Part shown: one piece after another, positions 11,644 to 19,914 of the stretch | Layout of the letters: the number at the start of each line of letters is the position of its first letter | Numbering within the stretch: position 1 is the first letter of the stretch | Source of the DNA: Flavobacterium orientale | GTDB lineage: Bacteria > Bacteroidota > Bacteroidia > Flavobacteriales > Flavobacteriaceae | Assembly: GCF_014638005.1 (NCBI RefSeq) | Contig: NZ_BMFG01000005.1 | Span: 62,001-126,000 of the forward strand | Length of the DNA: 64,000 nucleotides | Direction: 5' to 3' | Program-made: the position numbers and the translations under genes | Notes under the pieces: generated by a model | The model's database searches: none | What the model was told of the DNA's origin: nothing | What the model saw: only the letters and a program-made list of their open reading frames with translations

Positions 11644-12117
11644 TTTTGCGTTGACTATTTTATCAATTTGCTGGTACAATTGTCCGTCACTTAAAATCGC
11701 TCCTTGTTGGATAATGTCAAAAATAGCAGCATTGCGTTCACCTTGGTATTCTTTTCGTCCCACATGAATGTCAATTGCATCGGTAAACAAATTATTGACC
11801 ATCCATTCCAATCCTTTGGAAGTCATGAAATCAACTTCGAGTTCTAGTGTTTTTAAAACAATCGATTTTACTTCGGTTTCCAAACAATGAAACAAGAAGA
11901 TATGGTTCTTTGAAAAATGTTCTAAATAATTGGTCTGACTCAAAACACCTTCCCAAATTAAATCAGAGAAAACATCTAATTCTTGCTCCGCTACTTCGGG
12001 CTTGTTAATCTTGATTTCATCCCATTCTTTTTTGTCAATGGATTGTGTGGCTAAAAAATTAGCGAATTCTTGGTGGAGGGCTTCGAATTGTTCTTTGGTT
12101 AGTCTTGAATATTTCAT
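11638..12117 (-). CDS. Conserved flavobacterial protein of unknown function (possibly DUF6495)
   Basis: A 159-residue soluble, acidic protein without signal peptide or membrane helix. The sequence opens MKYSRLTKEQFEALHQEF and is predicted mainly helical. I recall similar proteins in many Flavobacteriaceae and think they fall in DUF6495, but I cannot confirm this here. It lies between ligA and a UvrD-type helicase gene, all on the minus strand, which hints at a link to DNA metabolism without proving one. The gene is bracketed by two copies of a short AGGTGCTAAGG-type repeat. Confidence 0.75.
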
Positions 12118-12122
12118 TTTAA

Positions 12123-12160
12123 AGGTACTGAGGTACTAAGGTGCTAAGGCACTAAGGTTT
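12123..12160. repeat. Short tandem repeat, copy 2 (AGGTGCTAAGG type)
   Basis: Four or five degenerate units of AGGtaCTaAGG follow the start of the small gene at 11638-12117. With the copy at 11607-11643 they bracket that gene. A further short array, CGCAACCCGCAACCC, occurs near 12256-12271 before the helicase stop codon. Confidence 0.6.
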
Positions 12161-12276
12161 TTATTACTATTTAATTTTAATTTTTTCAATTGCAGGTCTT
12201 GTTAAGGTTACATCAGGATGTGAGTTATTGGTTGATTACTGAGGTTCCAAAACTCGCAACCCGCAACCCGCAACTT

Positions 12277-14601
12277 CTAACCAATGACATCCAACTTCGC
12301 AAACCGCAACAACAACTTCTTAATCCCACCCACATCAAATTTAATTTCGGCTTTTTTGTCGGCTCCTACTCCTTCTAAGTTTAACACTTCCCCTTTTCCA
12401 AAACGTTCATGCATGACGATGTTACCGGGAACTAACTTTGAATCAAACAAATTCGCACTTGCGGGAGCATTTCCTGTCACGGGTTTTAATTTTCGAATGG
12501 TAGAAGACGGTTCTTCGCCATACCGCTTCGGTGGAGTTCCGTTAGTCGGTTTTGCTAATCGCAATTTGGATTTGTCCACATCGCCAAAAATATCCATATC
12601 CATCATTGGTTTGTAACGGTAACCCGTTTCGGTGTGACTGATGTATTCCAAATATTGGTCGTCAATTTCTTCTATAAAACGCGAAGGCTCGCTGTCCATT
12701 AATTTTCCCCAACGGTAACGCGATTGAGCATAAGTCAAATAGGCTTGGTGTTCGGCTCTGGTTAGTGCGACATAAAACAAACGGCGTTCTTCTTCCAACT
12801 CACTACGGGTGTTTAAACTCATGGCACTCGGAAACAAATCTTCTTCCATTCCTACTACAAAAACAGTGGGGAATTCCAACCCTTTTGCCAAGTGAATTGT
12901 CATTAAAGCCACGCGATCATCATCGCCGGTATCTTTATCCAAATCGGTTGCCAGAGCTACATCTTCCAAGAATTCCGATAAGGCTCCTCGAGCTCCGTCA
13001 ATTTCTTTTTGACCTTCGGTGAAGTCTTTGATACCGTTTAATAATTCTTCGATATTTTCAATTCGGGCAATTCCTTCCGGGGTGCCGTCTTTTTTTAATT
13101 CTTGAATCAAGCCTGTTTTCTTGGATACATGTTCGGCAAGAAAAAAGGCATCTTGATTTTCGTTAATGACTTGAAAACTTTTAATCATCATCACAAAATC
13201 TTCCAACTTTCGTTTGGTTCCTGAATTGAGTTTGAGGTCAATCTTATCAATATTTTCCATGACTTCAAAAATGGAACGCTTGTAATGATTGGCTGCAACG
13301 GTTAATTTCTCCACCGTACTATCACCAATTCCACGTGCCGGATAATTGATGACACGGACTAACGCTTCTTCGTCTTTTGGATTGATGACCAAACGCAAAT
13401 AACACAACACATCCTTAATTTCTTTGCGTTGGTAAAACGATAATCCACCGTAAATGCGATACGGAATATCGCGTTTTCGCAACGCATCTTCCATCGCACG
13501 GGACTGAGCATTGGTGCGATACAAAATAGCAAACTCGCCATTTTTCATTTGGTTTCGCATCTTTTCTTCAAAAATGGTGGAAGCTACAAATCGACCTTCT
13601 TCTCCGTCGGTGATGCTGCGGTTCACTTTTATTTTGGGTCCGTCCTGATTATGCGTCCAAACGACTTTTTCTAATTTGGTTTTGTTTTTATCGATGATGG
13701 AATTCGCAGCTTGTACAATATTTTTGGTGGAACGGTAATTTTGTTCCAAGCGAAAGGTTTGCACATCCGCATAATCTTTCTGAAAATTCAAGATATTATT
13801 GATGTTAGCTCCACGAAATGCATAAATACTTTGGGCATCATCACCTACCACACAAATATTCTGAAAACGATCAGACAAAGCTCGTACAATTAAATATTGC
13901 GAATGATTGGTATCTTGGTACTCATCCACCAAAATGTATCGAAAACGGTCTTGGTATTTGGCCAACACATCCGGAAAACGATTTAATAATTCATTGGTTT
14001 TTAATAACAAATCATCAAAATCCATCGCTCCCGATTTGAAACAACGTTCCACATAATTATTGTAAATTTCACCAATTCGCGGTTTTTTGCTCATGGCATC
14101 TTGTTCCTGCAATTCGGGATTATTGAAATAGGCTTTTACGGTTATCAGTGAGTTTTTATAAGACGAAATACGACTAAAAACCTGTTTGGGTTTGTAAATA
14201 TCTTTGTCGAGTTGCATTTCTTTGATAATGGCACCGATTAAACGTACACTATCCTGAGCGTCATAAATAGTAAAATTGCTTGGATACCCTAATTTCTCCG
14301 CTTCGATGCGAAGGATTTTCGCAAAAACGGAGTGAAACGTACCCATCCATAGGTTTTTCGCTTCATTACTTCCCACGATATCAGAAATACGTTTCTTCAT
14401 TTCGCGAGCGGCTTTGTTGGTAAAAGTGAGCGACAAAATATTGAACGCATCAACTCCCAAGCTCATTAAATAAGCAATCCGCATCGTAAGAACCCTTGTT
14501 TTTCCTGAACCTGCTCCTGCGATTACAATCATTGGACCGTCTTTTTGGAGTACGGGTGCACGTTGGGCTTCGTTGAGTTGATTAATATATTCGTTTATCA
14601 T
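12277..14601 (-). CDS. ATP-dependent DNA helicase, UvrD/PcrA/Rep family
   Basis: A superfamily 1A 3'-5' helicase for repair and replication-fork maintenance. Motifs in order: Q motif LNEAQRAPV (9-17), Walker A AGAGSGKT (28-35), motif II VDEYQDT, motif III GDDAQSIYAFRGA, motif IV EQNYRS, motif V MTIHLAKGLEF and motif VI FYVALTRA. The C-terminal tail ends in a KxxIKFDVGGIKKLLLRFAKL segment typical of the PcrA/UvrD tail. About 774 residues. The ATG at 14601 is chosen because the longer TTG start falls inside the -7 promoter box. Sequence alone does not separate UvrD from PcrA. Confidence 0.95.
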   Translation of the reverse strand: MINEYINQLNEAQRAPVLQKDGPMIVIAGAGSGKTRVLTMRIAYLMSLGVDAFNILSLTFTNKAAREMKKRISDIVGSNEAKNLWMGTFHSVFAKILRIEAEKLGYPSNFTIYDAQDSVRLIGAIIKEMQLDKDIYKPKQVFSRISSYKNSLITVKAYFNNPELQEQDAMSKKPRIGEIYNNYVERCFKSGAMDFDDLLLKTNELLNRFPDVLAKYQDRFRYILVDEYQDTNHSQYLIVRALSDRFQNICVVGDDAQSIYAFRGANINNILNFQKDYADVQTFRLEQNYRSTKNIVQAANSIIDKNKTKLEKVVWTHNQDGPKIKVNRSITDGEEGRFVASTIFEEKMRNQMKNGEFAILYRTNAQSRAMEDALRKRDIPYRIYGGLSFYQRKEIKDVLCYLRLVINPKDEEALVRVINYPARGIGDSTVEKLTVAANHYKRSIFEVMENIDKIDLKLNSGTKRKLEDFVMMIKSFQVINENQDAFFLAEHVSKKTGLIQELKKDGTPEGIARIENIEELLNGIKDFTEGQKEIDGARGALSEFLEDVALATDLDKDTGDDDRVALMTIHLAKGLEFPTVFVVGMEEDLFPSAMSLNTRSELEEERRLFYVALTRAEHQAYLTYAQSRYRWGKLMDSEPSRFIEEIDDQYLEYISHTETGYRYKPMMDMDIFGDVDKSKLRLAKPTNGTPPKRYGEEPSSTIRKLKPVTGNAPASANLFDSKLVPGNIVMHERFGKGEVLNLEGVGADKKAEIKFDVGGIKKLLLRFAKLDVIG

Positions 14602-14619
14602 AGTGTTTTTAGCAAAGTT

Positions 14620-14650
14620 CAAAAATAAGCTTACTTATGATTTATTACAA
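14620..14650 (-). promoter_or_regulatory. Promoter of the UvrD-type helicase gene
   Basis: On the minus strand: TTG (plus 14648-14650), 20 bases, TATTTTTG (plus 14620-14627). It is a full match to the flavobacterial pattern and lies 19 bases before the ATG at 14601. Confidence 0.75.
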
Positions 14651-14722
14651 TTAAAATTGTAACGAATTATCAACTAAAATTCTATTTTTGCAGTAAACGT
14701 TTTTATGATAACTCAAATTTGA

Positions 14723-14777
14723 TTTTATCATATAAGTCATATAAGCATTTAAAACTTTTATGACTTATATGGTAAAA
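14723..14777. repeat. Long inverted repeat, stem type TATAAGTCAT
   Basis: Arms of about 18 bases (TTTTATCATATAAGTCAT and ATGACTTATATGGTAAAA) pair with one G-T mismatch around an 18-base spacer. It stands between the divergent helicase and 14826 genes, ending in an A run, so it could fold in RNA of either strand. The same stem core recurs at 48486-48575. Confidence 0.7.
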
Positions 14778-14825
14778 AAAGATAAAGTAAGTTTGAATGT
14801 AGCTCCAAATTAAAAAATACAAACT

Positions 14826-15350
14826 ATGGAATCAATTAAATGGATTGAACTTTTATCGTATACTTTACCGGCAATTATAACGGGAATTGTGGCCTATTCT
14901 TTTTTTCATTTGAATTTAAAAAATGACTCTGACAAAAGAAAATATTTGTTGCTAAAGGAATTGCACAAAGTAGCTTTACCCATGCGTTTGCAAGCCTATG
15001 AACGGATGGTTTTGTATTTGGAACGCATCAATCCGGCCAAATTACTGATTAGAATTGCACCGCTTTCTGATGACAAAACTGCTTATGAAAACTTATTAAT
15101 TCAACAAATTGAGCAAGAATTTGAACACAATTTAACCCAACAAATTTATATTACGGAAGATTGTTGGACGGTTATTTCAACAGCCAAAAACACCATCATT
15201 CAAAACATTAGAAAAGCGGCAATGAGTGAGAAAGTGGAAACTTCTAACAAATTACGCGAAGTCATTTTGAGTGATTTGTTGGAAAAACCTTCGCCAAGTT
15301 ATGTAGCTATCAGCTATTTGAAAGCTGAAGTGATTAATTTGATGAGTTAG
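14826..15350 (+). CDS. Membrane-anchored protein of unknown function
   Basis: A 174-residue protein with one N-terminal transmembrane helix (about residues 8-28, LLSYTLPAIITGIVAYSFFHL), followed by a cytoplasmic helical domain starting DSDKRKYLLLKELHKVALPMRLQAYERMVLYLERINP. I know this layout from Flavobacteriaceae as a conserved hypothetical family but cannot assign a function. The coding end overlaps the end of the convergent M1 peptidase gene by 4 bases. It is transcribed alone, away from the helicase gene. Confidence 0.78.
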   Translation: MESIKWIELLSYTLPAIITGIVAYSFFHLNLKNDSDKRKYLLLKELHKVALPMRLQAYERMVLYLERINPAKLLIRIAPLSDDKTAYENLLIQQIEQEFEHNLTQQIYITEDCWTVISTAKNTIIQNIRKAAMSEKVETSNKLREVILSDLLEKPSPSYVAISYLKAEVINLMS

Positions 15351-17419
15351 TTTTCCAACAATCGTTTCAACTGACTTTGTTCCGCAGCGTTTAAATTAGG
15401 AAGCATTTCTTCAAAATACTTTTTGTGACGTTCCGTTTTGATTAATTCCCGAATTTGATTCCTGGCAAAAAGCGTAAACTGCCATTTGTGATGCGTGGTG
15501 GCATTGACTAAATTTTTCAAAATATTATGATCGTTCGGATTCAGAAACAACAAATTGGTTAACGCATTCTGTCGAATGGAACTTTCAAATTTAGGCGAAC
15601 TGTAGGACATTAATTCGTCATAAAATTGCACTTTATTTTCGTTTTGATAGTCTTTCGTCATCAACGCTAATGTGAGCCAAAGTATGCGTAAGTTTTTATC
15701 ATTAAACCCAATCCAATCTTTAGATTGGTTTAAATAATCTACTTGTTTTTCGGGGAATAAATTCCACAAAGTGCCTAATGCAATTTCTTTGGTGATATAG
15801 GATGCATCTTCTAAAAGTGATTCATAAGGGGATTGAAAAGGGATTGGTATTTCCACCATAATTCGGGCGATGGCTTGACGTACTTTTACATTATTTCCAT
15901 CCAATGCTATTGTAAGTAAGGCTTCTTTTTCTTCAAAAGGCACTTCGGCCAATTGAAAAACCACTTCTTCTTTGAGCGGATAAAAAGCGTCACTTTTTAA
16001 AAGGTTTTCTAACGTAGTTTTCTTTTCCGAAAAAGGTTTGGATTGTAATTCTACCAATTCCAAATAGGATGTCATGAACTTGTTTTTCCGAAGTAAAGCC
16101 AAAGCCTGGTTGACTTCAAAACCGGATTGTTCCAACCAAATGTGTTTGAAAGCAGCAGTATCAAAAGAGGAAACCGCTTTAACTTCGGTTAGAAAATCAT
16201 CCGTATTCACGTTTTTGAAACTGTATTTTTTCAGGTAATTTTTTACTGCTTTTTGAAAATTAGCAGCTCCGATTGTTTCTCTTAAATAATGCAAAGCCCA
16301 AGCTCCTTTTTGGTAAAAGGTTAGCGAACTGGCTTTTTCGTTGAGCAACGGAATCGTATCTGTTTTGGAATTTTGCTGCAAACGCTCGGCCATTTCGTAT
16401 AATTCCCATTGAAAATGATCATCGCCAAAAAGTTCTTTTTCGGCCAATAACGCATAATATGTAGCAAAACCTTCCTGCAACCAATGGTGTTTTCCCGTTT
16501 CTGCTGTGATTAAATTGCCAAACCATTGATGAGCTAATTCGTGAGCGTTGACGTTGATGTACGTTTTGTCATTAAACCCTATTTTATCCACCACAAAATC
16601 CTGAGCAAAAATGGTAGCAGTGGTGTTTTCCATTCCGGAGTACAAAAAATCACGAACAGGCACTTGACGGTAGATTTCCCAAGGGTACTTCACGCCTATT
16701 TCTTGTTCAAAAAAATCGAAAATTTGCGTGGTGTATTGATAAGTGGTTTCAAATTTATCGACATCTTTTTGATCCAAATAAAATTCTAAAGGTGTGCCGG
16801 ATTTGGTTTTCGTGGTTTGCTTTGCAAATTTTCCAATGGTCATCATCACTAAATAGGATGACATCGGTTTTGTCATTTGATAATGCCAAATTATATTAGG
16901 ATATGAAAGTGGCGGATAAACAGTTGTTCCGTCAAGCTTACCATTAGAAAGGACTTCAAATGAGGTATCAAATGCGATTGACAAATTAAAAATAACTTTC
17001 TCATTCACATCATCAAAACTGGGTAACCAATGACTGGTGTATTTTCCTTGTCCTTGTGTCCAGATTTGTAAATCTTCTCCTTCTCCAATAAAATAAAGCG
17101 TTTGTTTGGGAGTGGCTGTATAAGTAAACGTTAACGTGTTTTTACCCTTTTTAAAGCCTTCGAATAATTGGAGTTTTTTAGTTGTATTTTTAAAGTTGAT
17201 GGATTTACCATTTATTTTTACGTTAGTAAAATCCATTTTAATAGCGTCGATGGCAATGGTGTCAATCGCATTTAAAACTTCAAATTGATAGTTAACTTGA
17301 CCGGAAATGGATTTCTCAGTGGCATTTGGAACCAACCTGGCGTTCATTGTTTTAAAATCAACTTTTGAGGTTTGTTGAGCAAAGGAAAAAGAGAAAAGGA
17401 ATAAGAATAGGTATCGCAT
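15347..17419 (-). CDS. M1 family metallopeptidase (aminopeptidase N-like), exported
   Basis: A zinc aminopeptidase of the gluzincin class. HELAH at residues 293-297 plus Glu316 in WLQEGFATYY form the HExxH-x18-E zinc site, and GMEN at 262-265 is the aminopeptidase substrate motif. A signal peptide (MRYLFLFLFSFSFAQ) supports the ATG at 17419 over a start 11 codons upstream. The C-terminal ~270 residues are a helical repeat region as in other M1 enzymes. About 690 residues. It probably acts in the periplasm or at the outer surface in peptide use. It stands alone on the minus strand. Confidence 0.93.
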   Translation of the reverse strand: MRYLFLFLFSFSFAQQTSKVDFKTMNARLVPNATEKSISGQVNYQFEVLNAIDTIAIDAIKMDFTNVKINGKSINFKNTTKKLQLFEGFKKGKNTLTFTYTATPKQTLYFIGEGEDLQIWTQGQGKYTSHWLPSFDDVNEKVIFNLSIAFDTSFEVLSNGKLDGTTVYPPLSYPNIIWHYQMTKPMSSYLVMMTIGKFAKQTTKTKSGTPLEFYLDQKDVDKFETTYQYTTQIFDFFEQEIGVKYPWEIYRQVPVRDFLYSGMENTTATIFAQDFVVDKIGFNDKTYINVNAHELAHQWFGNLITAETGKHHWLQEGFATYYALLAEKELFGDDHFQWELYEMAERLQQNSKTDTIPLLNEKASSLTFYQKGAWALHYLRETIGAANFQKAVKNYLKKYSFKNVNTDDFLTEVKAVSSFDTAAFKHIWLEQSGFEVNQALALLRKNKFMTSYLELVELQSKPFSEKKTTLENLLKSDAFYPLKEEVVFQLAEVPFEEKEALLTIALDGNNVKVRQAIARIMVEIPIPFQSPYESLLEDASYITKEIALGTLWNLFPEKQVDYLNQSKDWIGFNDKNLRILWLTLALMTKDYQNENKVQFYDELMSYSSPKFESSIRQNALTNLLFLNPNDHNILKNLVNATTHHKWQFTLFARNQIRELIKTERHKKYFEEMLPNLNAAEQSQLKRLLEN

Positions 17420-17457
17420 GGTTGTTTCACAGAGTTTCACAAAGTTATACAAAGATA

Positions 17458-17525
17458 CGCAAAGATTTGAACGCGGATGAAACAGATTGGCTTCGCCAAA
17501 CGCAGATTAGAACGGATTTTATCAT
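17458..17525. repeat. Dispersed repeat fragment (TGGCTTCGCCAAACGC type)
   Basis: Upstream of the M1 peptidase gene lies a stretch containing TGGCTTCGCCAAACGC and a following GATT...CGGATT. The reverse complement of 46621-46655 matches it closely. Nothing coding is seen here; the same family of short repeats recurs near 46.5 and 53 kb. Confidence 0.6.
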
Positions 17526-17663
17526 ACACTAGAATCAATCTTAATGAACCTTAATTCCTTAATGGTTTAAGAAATGTAGTTACTTCAATTTTTAAATACC
17601 TTCCAAAAAAACTATCTTCGCTTTTAATTGCTCCTGTCATTGACATTGCAATTGCCATTGAAA

Positions 17664-19769
17664 ATGAACGACATCCTACAAACACCAATCGAATACCTCA
17701 AAGGCGTGGGTCCTTCCCGTGGCGAAATGCTGCGAAAGGAACTCAGCATTCATCGGTATGGTGATTTATTGACGTTGTTTCCCAACAGGTATATCGACCG
17801 AACTCGGTATTATAAAATCAATGAGTTGCAAGCCGGAAATACAGAAGTGCAAATTGTCGGCAAAATCATTCACATTAAAACGGTTGAACAAAAAATAGGC
17901 CGAGGTCGTCTGGTGGCTACTTTTGTAGACGAAACCGGCGAAATGGAATTAGTTTGGTTTCAAGGTCAAAAATGGATTCGTGAAACCTTAAAACTCAACA
18001 CGCCTTATGTTGCTTTTGGAAAAGTCACCCCTTTTTCGGGACAGTTTAACATGGCTCATCCGGAATTGGAACTTTTGGAAGAACACAAGCAAAGTCTGCG
18101 TTCGGCCATGCAACCCGTGTATCCTTCTACAGAAAAGTTGACACAAAAAGGGATTTCCAATCGCTCCATCAACAAAATGATGCAGCAATTGTTTGTGGAA
18201 ACACAAGCCCGTTTTTTAGAAACTTTACCTGCTTATTTACTGGATGAATTGAAACTGATTCCCAAAAATGCCGCGTTGTTTAACATTCATTTTCCGAAAA
18301 GTCAAGAGCTATTGGCTAAAGCCCAATTTCGTTTAAAATTTGAGGAATTGTTTTTTATTCAACTGCAATTAATCACGAAGAATCTTATTCGGAAACAGAA
18401 GATTAAAGGCTATCCATTTGAAAAAATTGGCGATTATTTTAACGATTTCTATCAAAATCATTTGCCGTTTGAATTGACCAATGCTCAGAAAAAAGTGTTG
18501 AAGGAGATTCGCAACGACTTAGGCAGCAATGCCCAAATGAACCGATTGTTACAAGGTGATGTGGGTTCAGGAAAAACCATTGTAGCCTTACTTTGTATGT
18601 TGATTGCTTTAGACAATGGTTTTCAAAGTTGTTTGATGGCTCCAACGGAAATTCTGGCAACACAACATTTTAATGGGTTAACGGAACTAGCCAAAGATTT
18701 GAATATCAACATCAAACTATTGACCGGTTCTTCCAAAACATCGGAACGTAAAATCATTCATGAACAATTGGAATCAGGCGAATTGCATATCATTATTGGA
18801 ACTCACGCGTTGTTGGAAGATAAAGTACAATTTCAAAATTTGGGATTGGCAATCATTGATGAACAACATCGATTTGGTGTGGAACAACGCTCGAAATTAT
18901 GGAAGAAAAATGATATTCCACCCCATGTTTTGGTCATGACAGCTACGCCTATTCCGCGAACGTTAGCAATGAGTTTGTATGGCGATTTGGATATTTCAGT
19001 GATTGACGAACTACCACCGGGACGAAAACCAATTCAAACCGTGCATCGCTATGATTCCAACCGATTGAAAGTTTGGAAATTTTTAAAAGATGAAATTGCC
19101 AAAGGCCGTCAAATTTATATCGTTTATCCCTTGATTAATGAAAGTGAAAAAATGGATTATAAAGATTTGATGGATGGTTACGAAAGTATTTCAAGGGATT
19201 TTCCGTTGCCGCATTATAGTGTTTCTATGGTTCACGGACAAATGAAAGCGGCGGATAAAGAAGCTGAAATGCAACGTTTCGCTGCCGGAAAAACCAATAT
19301 TATGATCGCAACTACCGTGATTGAAGTGGGCGTTAACGTCCCCAACGCCAGTGTGATGGTCATTGAAAGTGCGGAACGTTTTGGTTTATCGCAACTACAC
19401 CAACTTCGCGGTCGTGTAGGTCGAGGTGCCGAACAGAGTTATTGCATTTTGATGACGGGTCACAAACTGAGTAACGATAGCAAAATCCGATTGGAAACCA
19501 TGTGTCGAACCAACGACGGTTTTGAAATTGCCGAAGTCGATTTAAAACTTCGCGGACCGGGAGATTTAATGGGAACACAACAAAGTGGTGTATTGAATCT
19601 ACAAATTGCTGATTTGGTGCGTGATCGTGATATTCTGCAAATTGCCCGACATGAAGCGATGAAACTCCTGAAAAAAGATGCTTCAATGACCTTACCGGAA
19701 CATCAAACCTTGCGAATGGTCTTTATAAAAATGAGCAAAAAGAAGACTATTTGGAATTATATTAGTTAG
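17664..19769 (+). CDS. recG: ATP-dependent DNA helicase RecG
   Basis: Remodels stalled replication forks and branched recombination intermediates. The N-terminal wedge domain (IEYLKGVGPSRGEMLRKEL) carries an OB fold to about residue 150; the helicase motifs follow: GDVGSGKT, APTEILATQH, DEQHRFGV, TATPIPRTLAMS, then VHGQMKAADKEAEM, TTVIEVGVNVPNA and HQLRGRVGRG. It is 701 residues from the ATG at 17664; a TTG 36 bases upstream would add 12 residues not typical of RecG. The gene is in single-gene context, followed by the amidohydrolase pair after 145 bases. Confidence 0.97.
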   Translation: MNDILQTPIEYLKGVGPSRGEMLRKELSIHRYGDLLTLFPNRYIDRTRYYKINELQAGNTEVQIVGKIIHIKTVEQKIGRGRLVATFVDETGEMELVWFQGQKWIRETLKLNTPYVAFGKVTPFSGQFNMAHPELELLEEHKQSLRSAMQPVYPSTEKLTQKGISNRSINKMMQQLFVETQARFLETLPAYLLDELKLIPKNAALFNIHFPKSQELLAKAQFRLKFEELFFIQLQLITKNLIRKQKIKGYPFEKIGDYFNDFYQNHLPFELTNAQKKVLKEIRNDLGSNAQMNRLLQGDVGSGKTIVALLCMLIALDNGFQSCLMAPTEILATQHFNGLTELAKDLNINIKLLTGSSKTSERKIIHEQLESGELHIIIGTHALLEDKVQFQNLGLAIIDEQHRFGVEQRSKLWKKNDIPPHVLVMTATPIPRTLAMSLYGDLDISVIDELPPGRKPIQTVHRYDSNRLKVWKFLKDEIAKGRQIYIVYPLINESEKMDYKDLMDGYESISRDFPLPHYSVSMVHGQMKAADKEAEMQRFAAGKTNIMIATTVIEVGVNVPNASVMVIESAERFGLSQLHQLRGRVGRGAEQSYCILMTGHKLSNDSKIRLETMCRTNDGFEIAEVDLKLRGPGDLMGTQQSGVLNLQIADLVRDRDILQIARHEAMKLLKKDASMTLPEHQTLRMVFIKMSKKKTIWNYIS

Positions 19770-19914
19770 GAATTTGAAGTTTAAAATGGTTTAAGTTGGT
19801 TTACTTTAGTTTTTTTTTGTCTTGAATTGATTTTCATCATTTATAAACATATTTTTCGATTCAATCATTTAATTTTTCACTAGATTTATGGCTTTTATTT
19901 TAAAAACCCTTTAC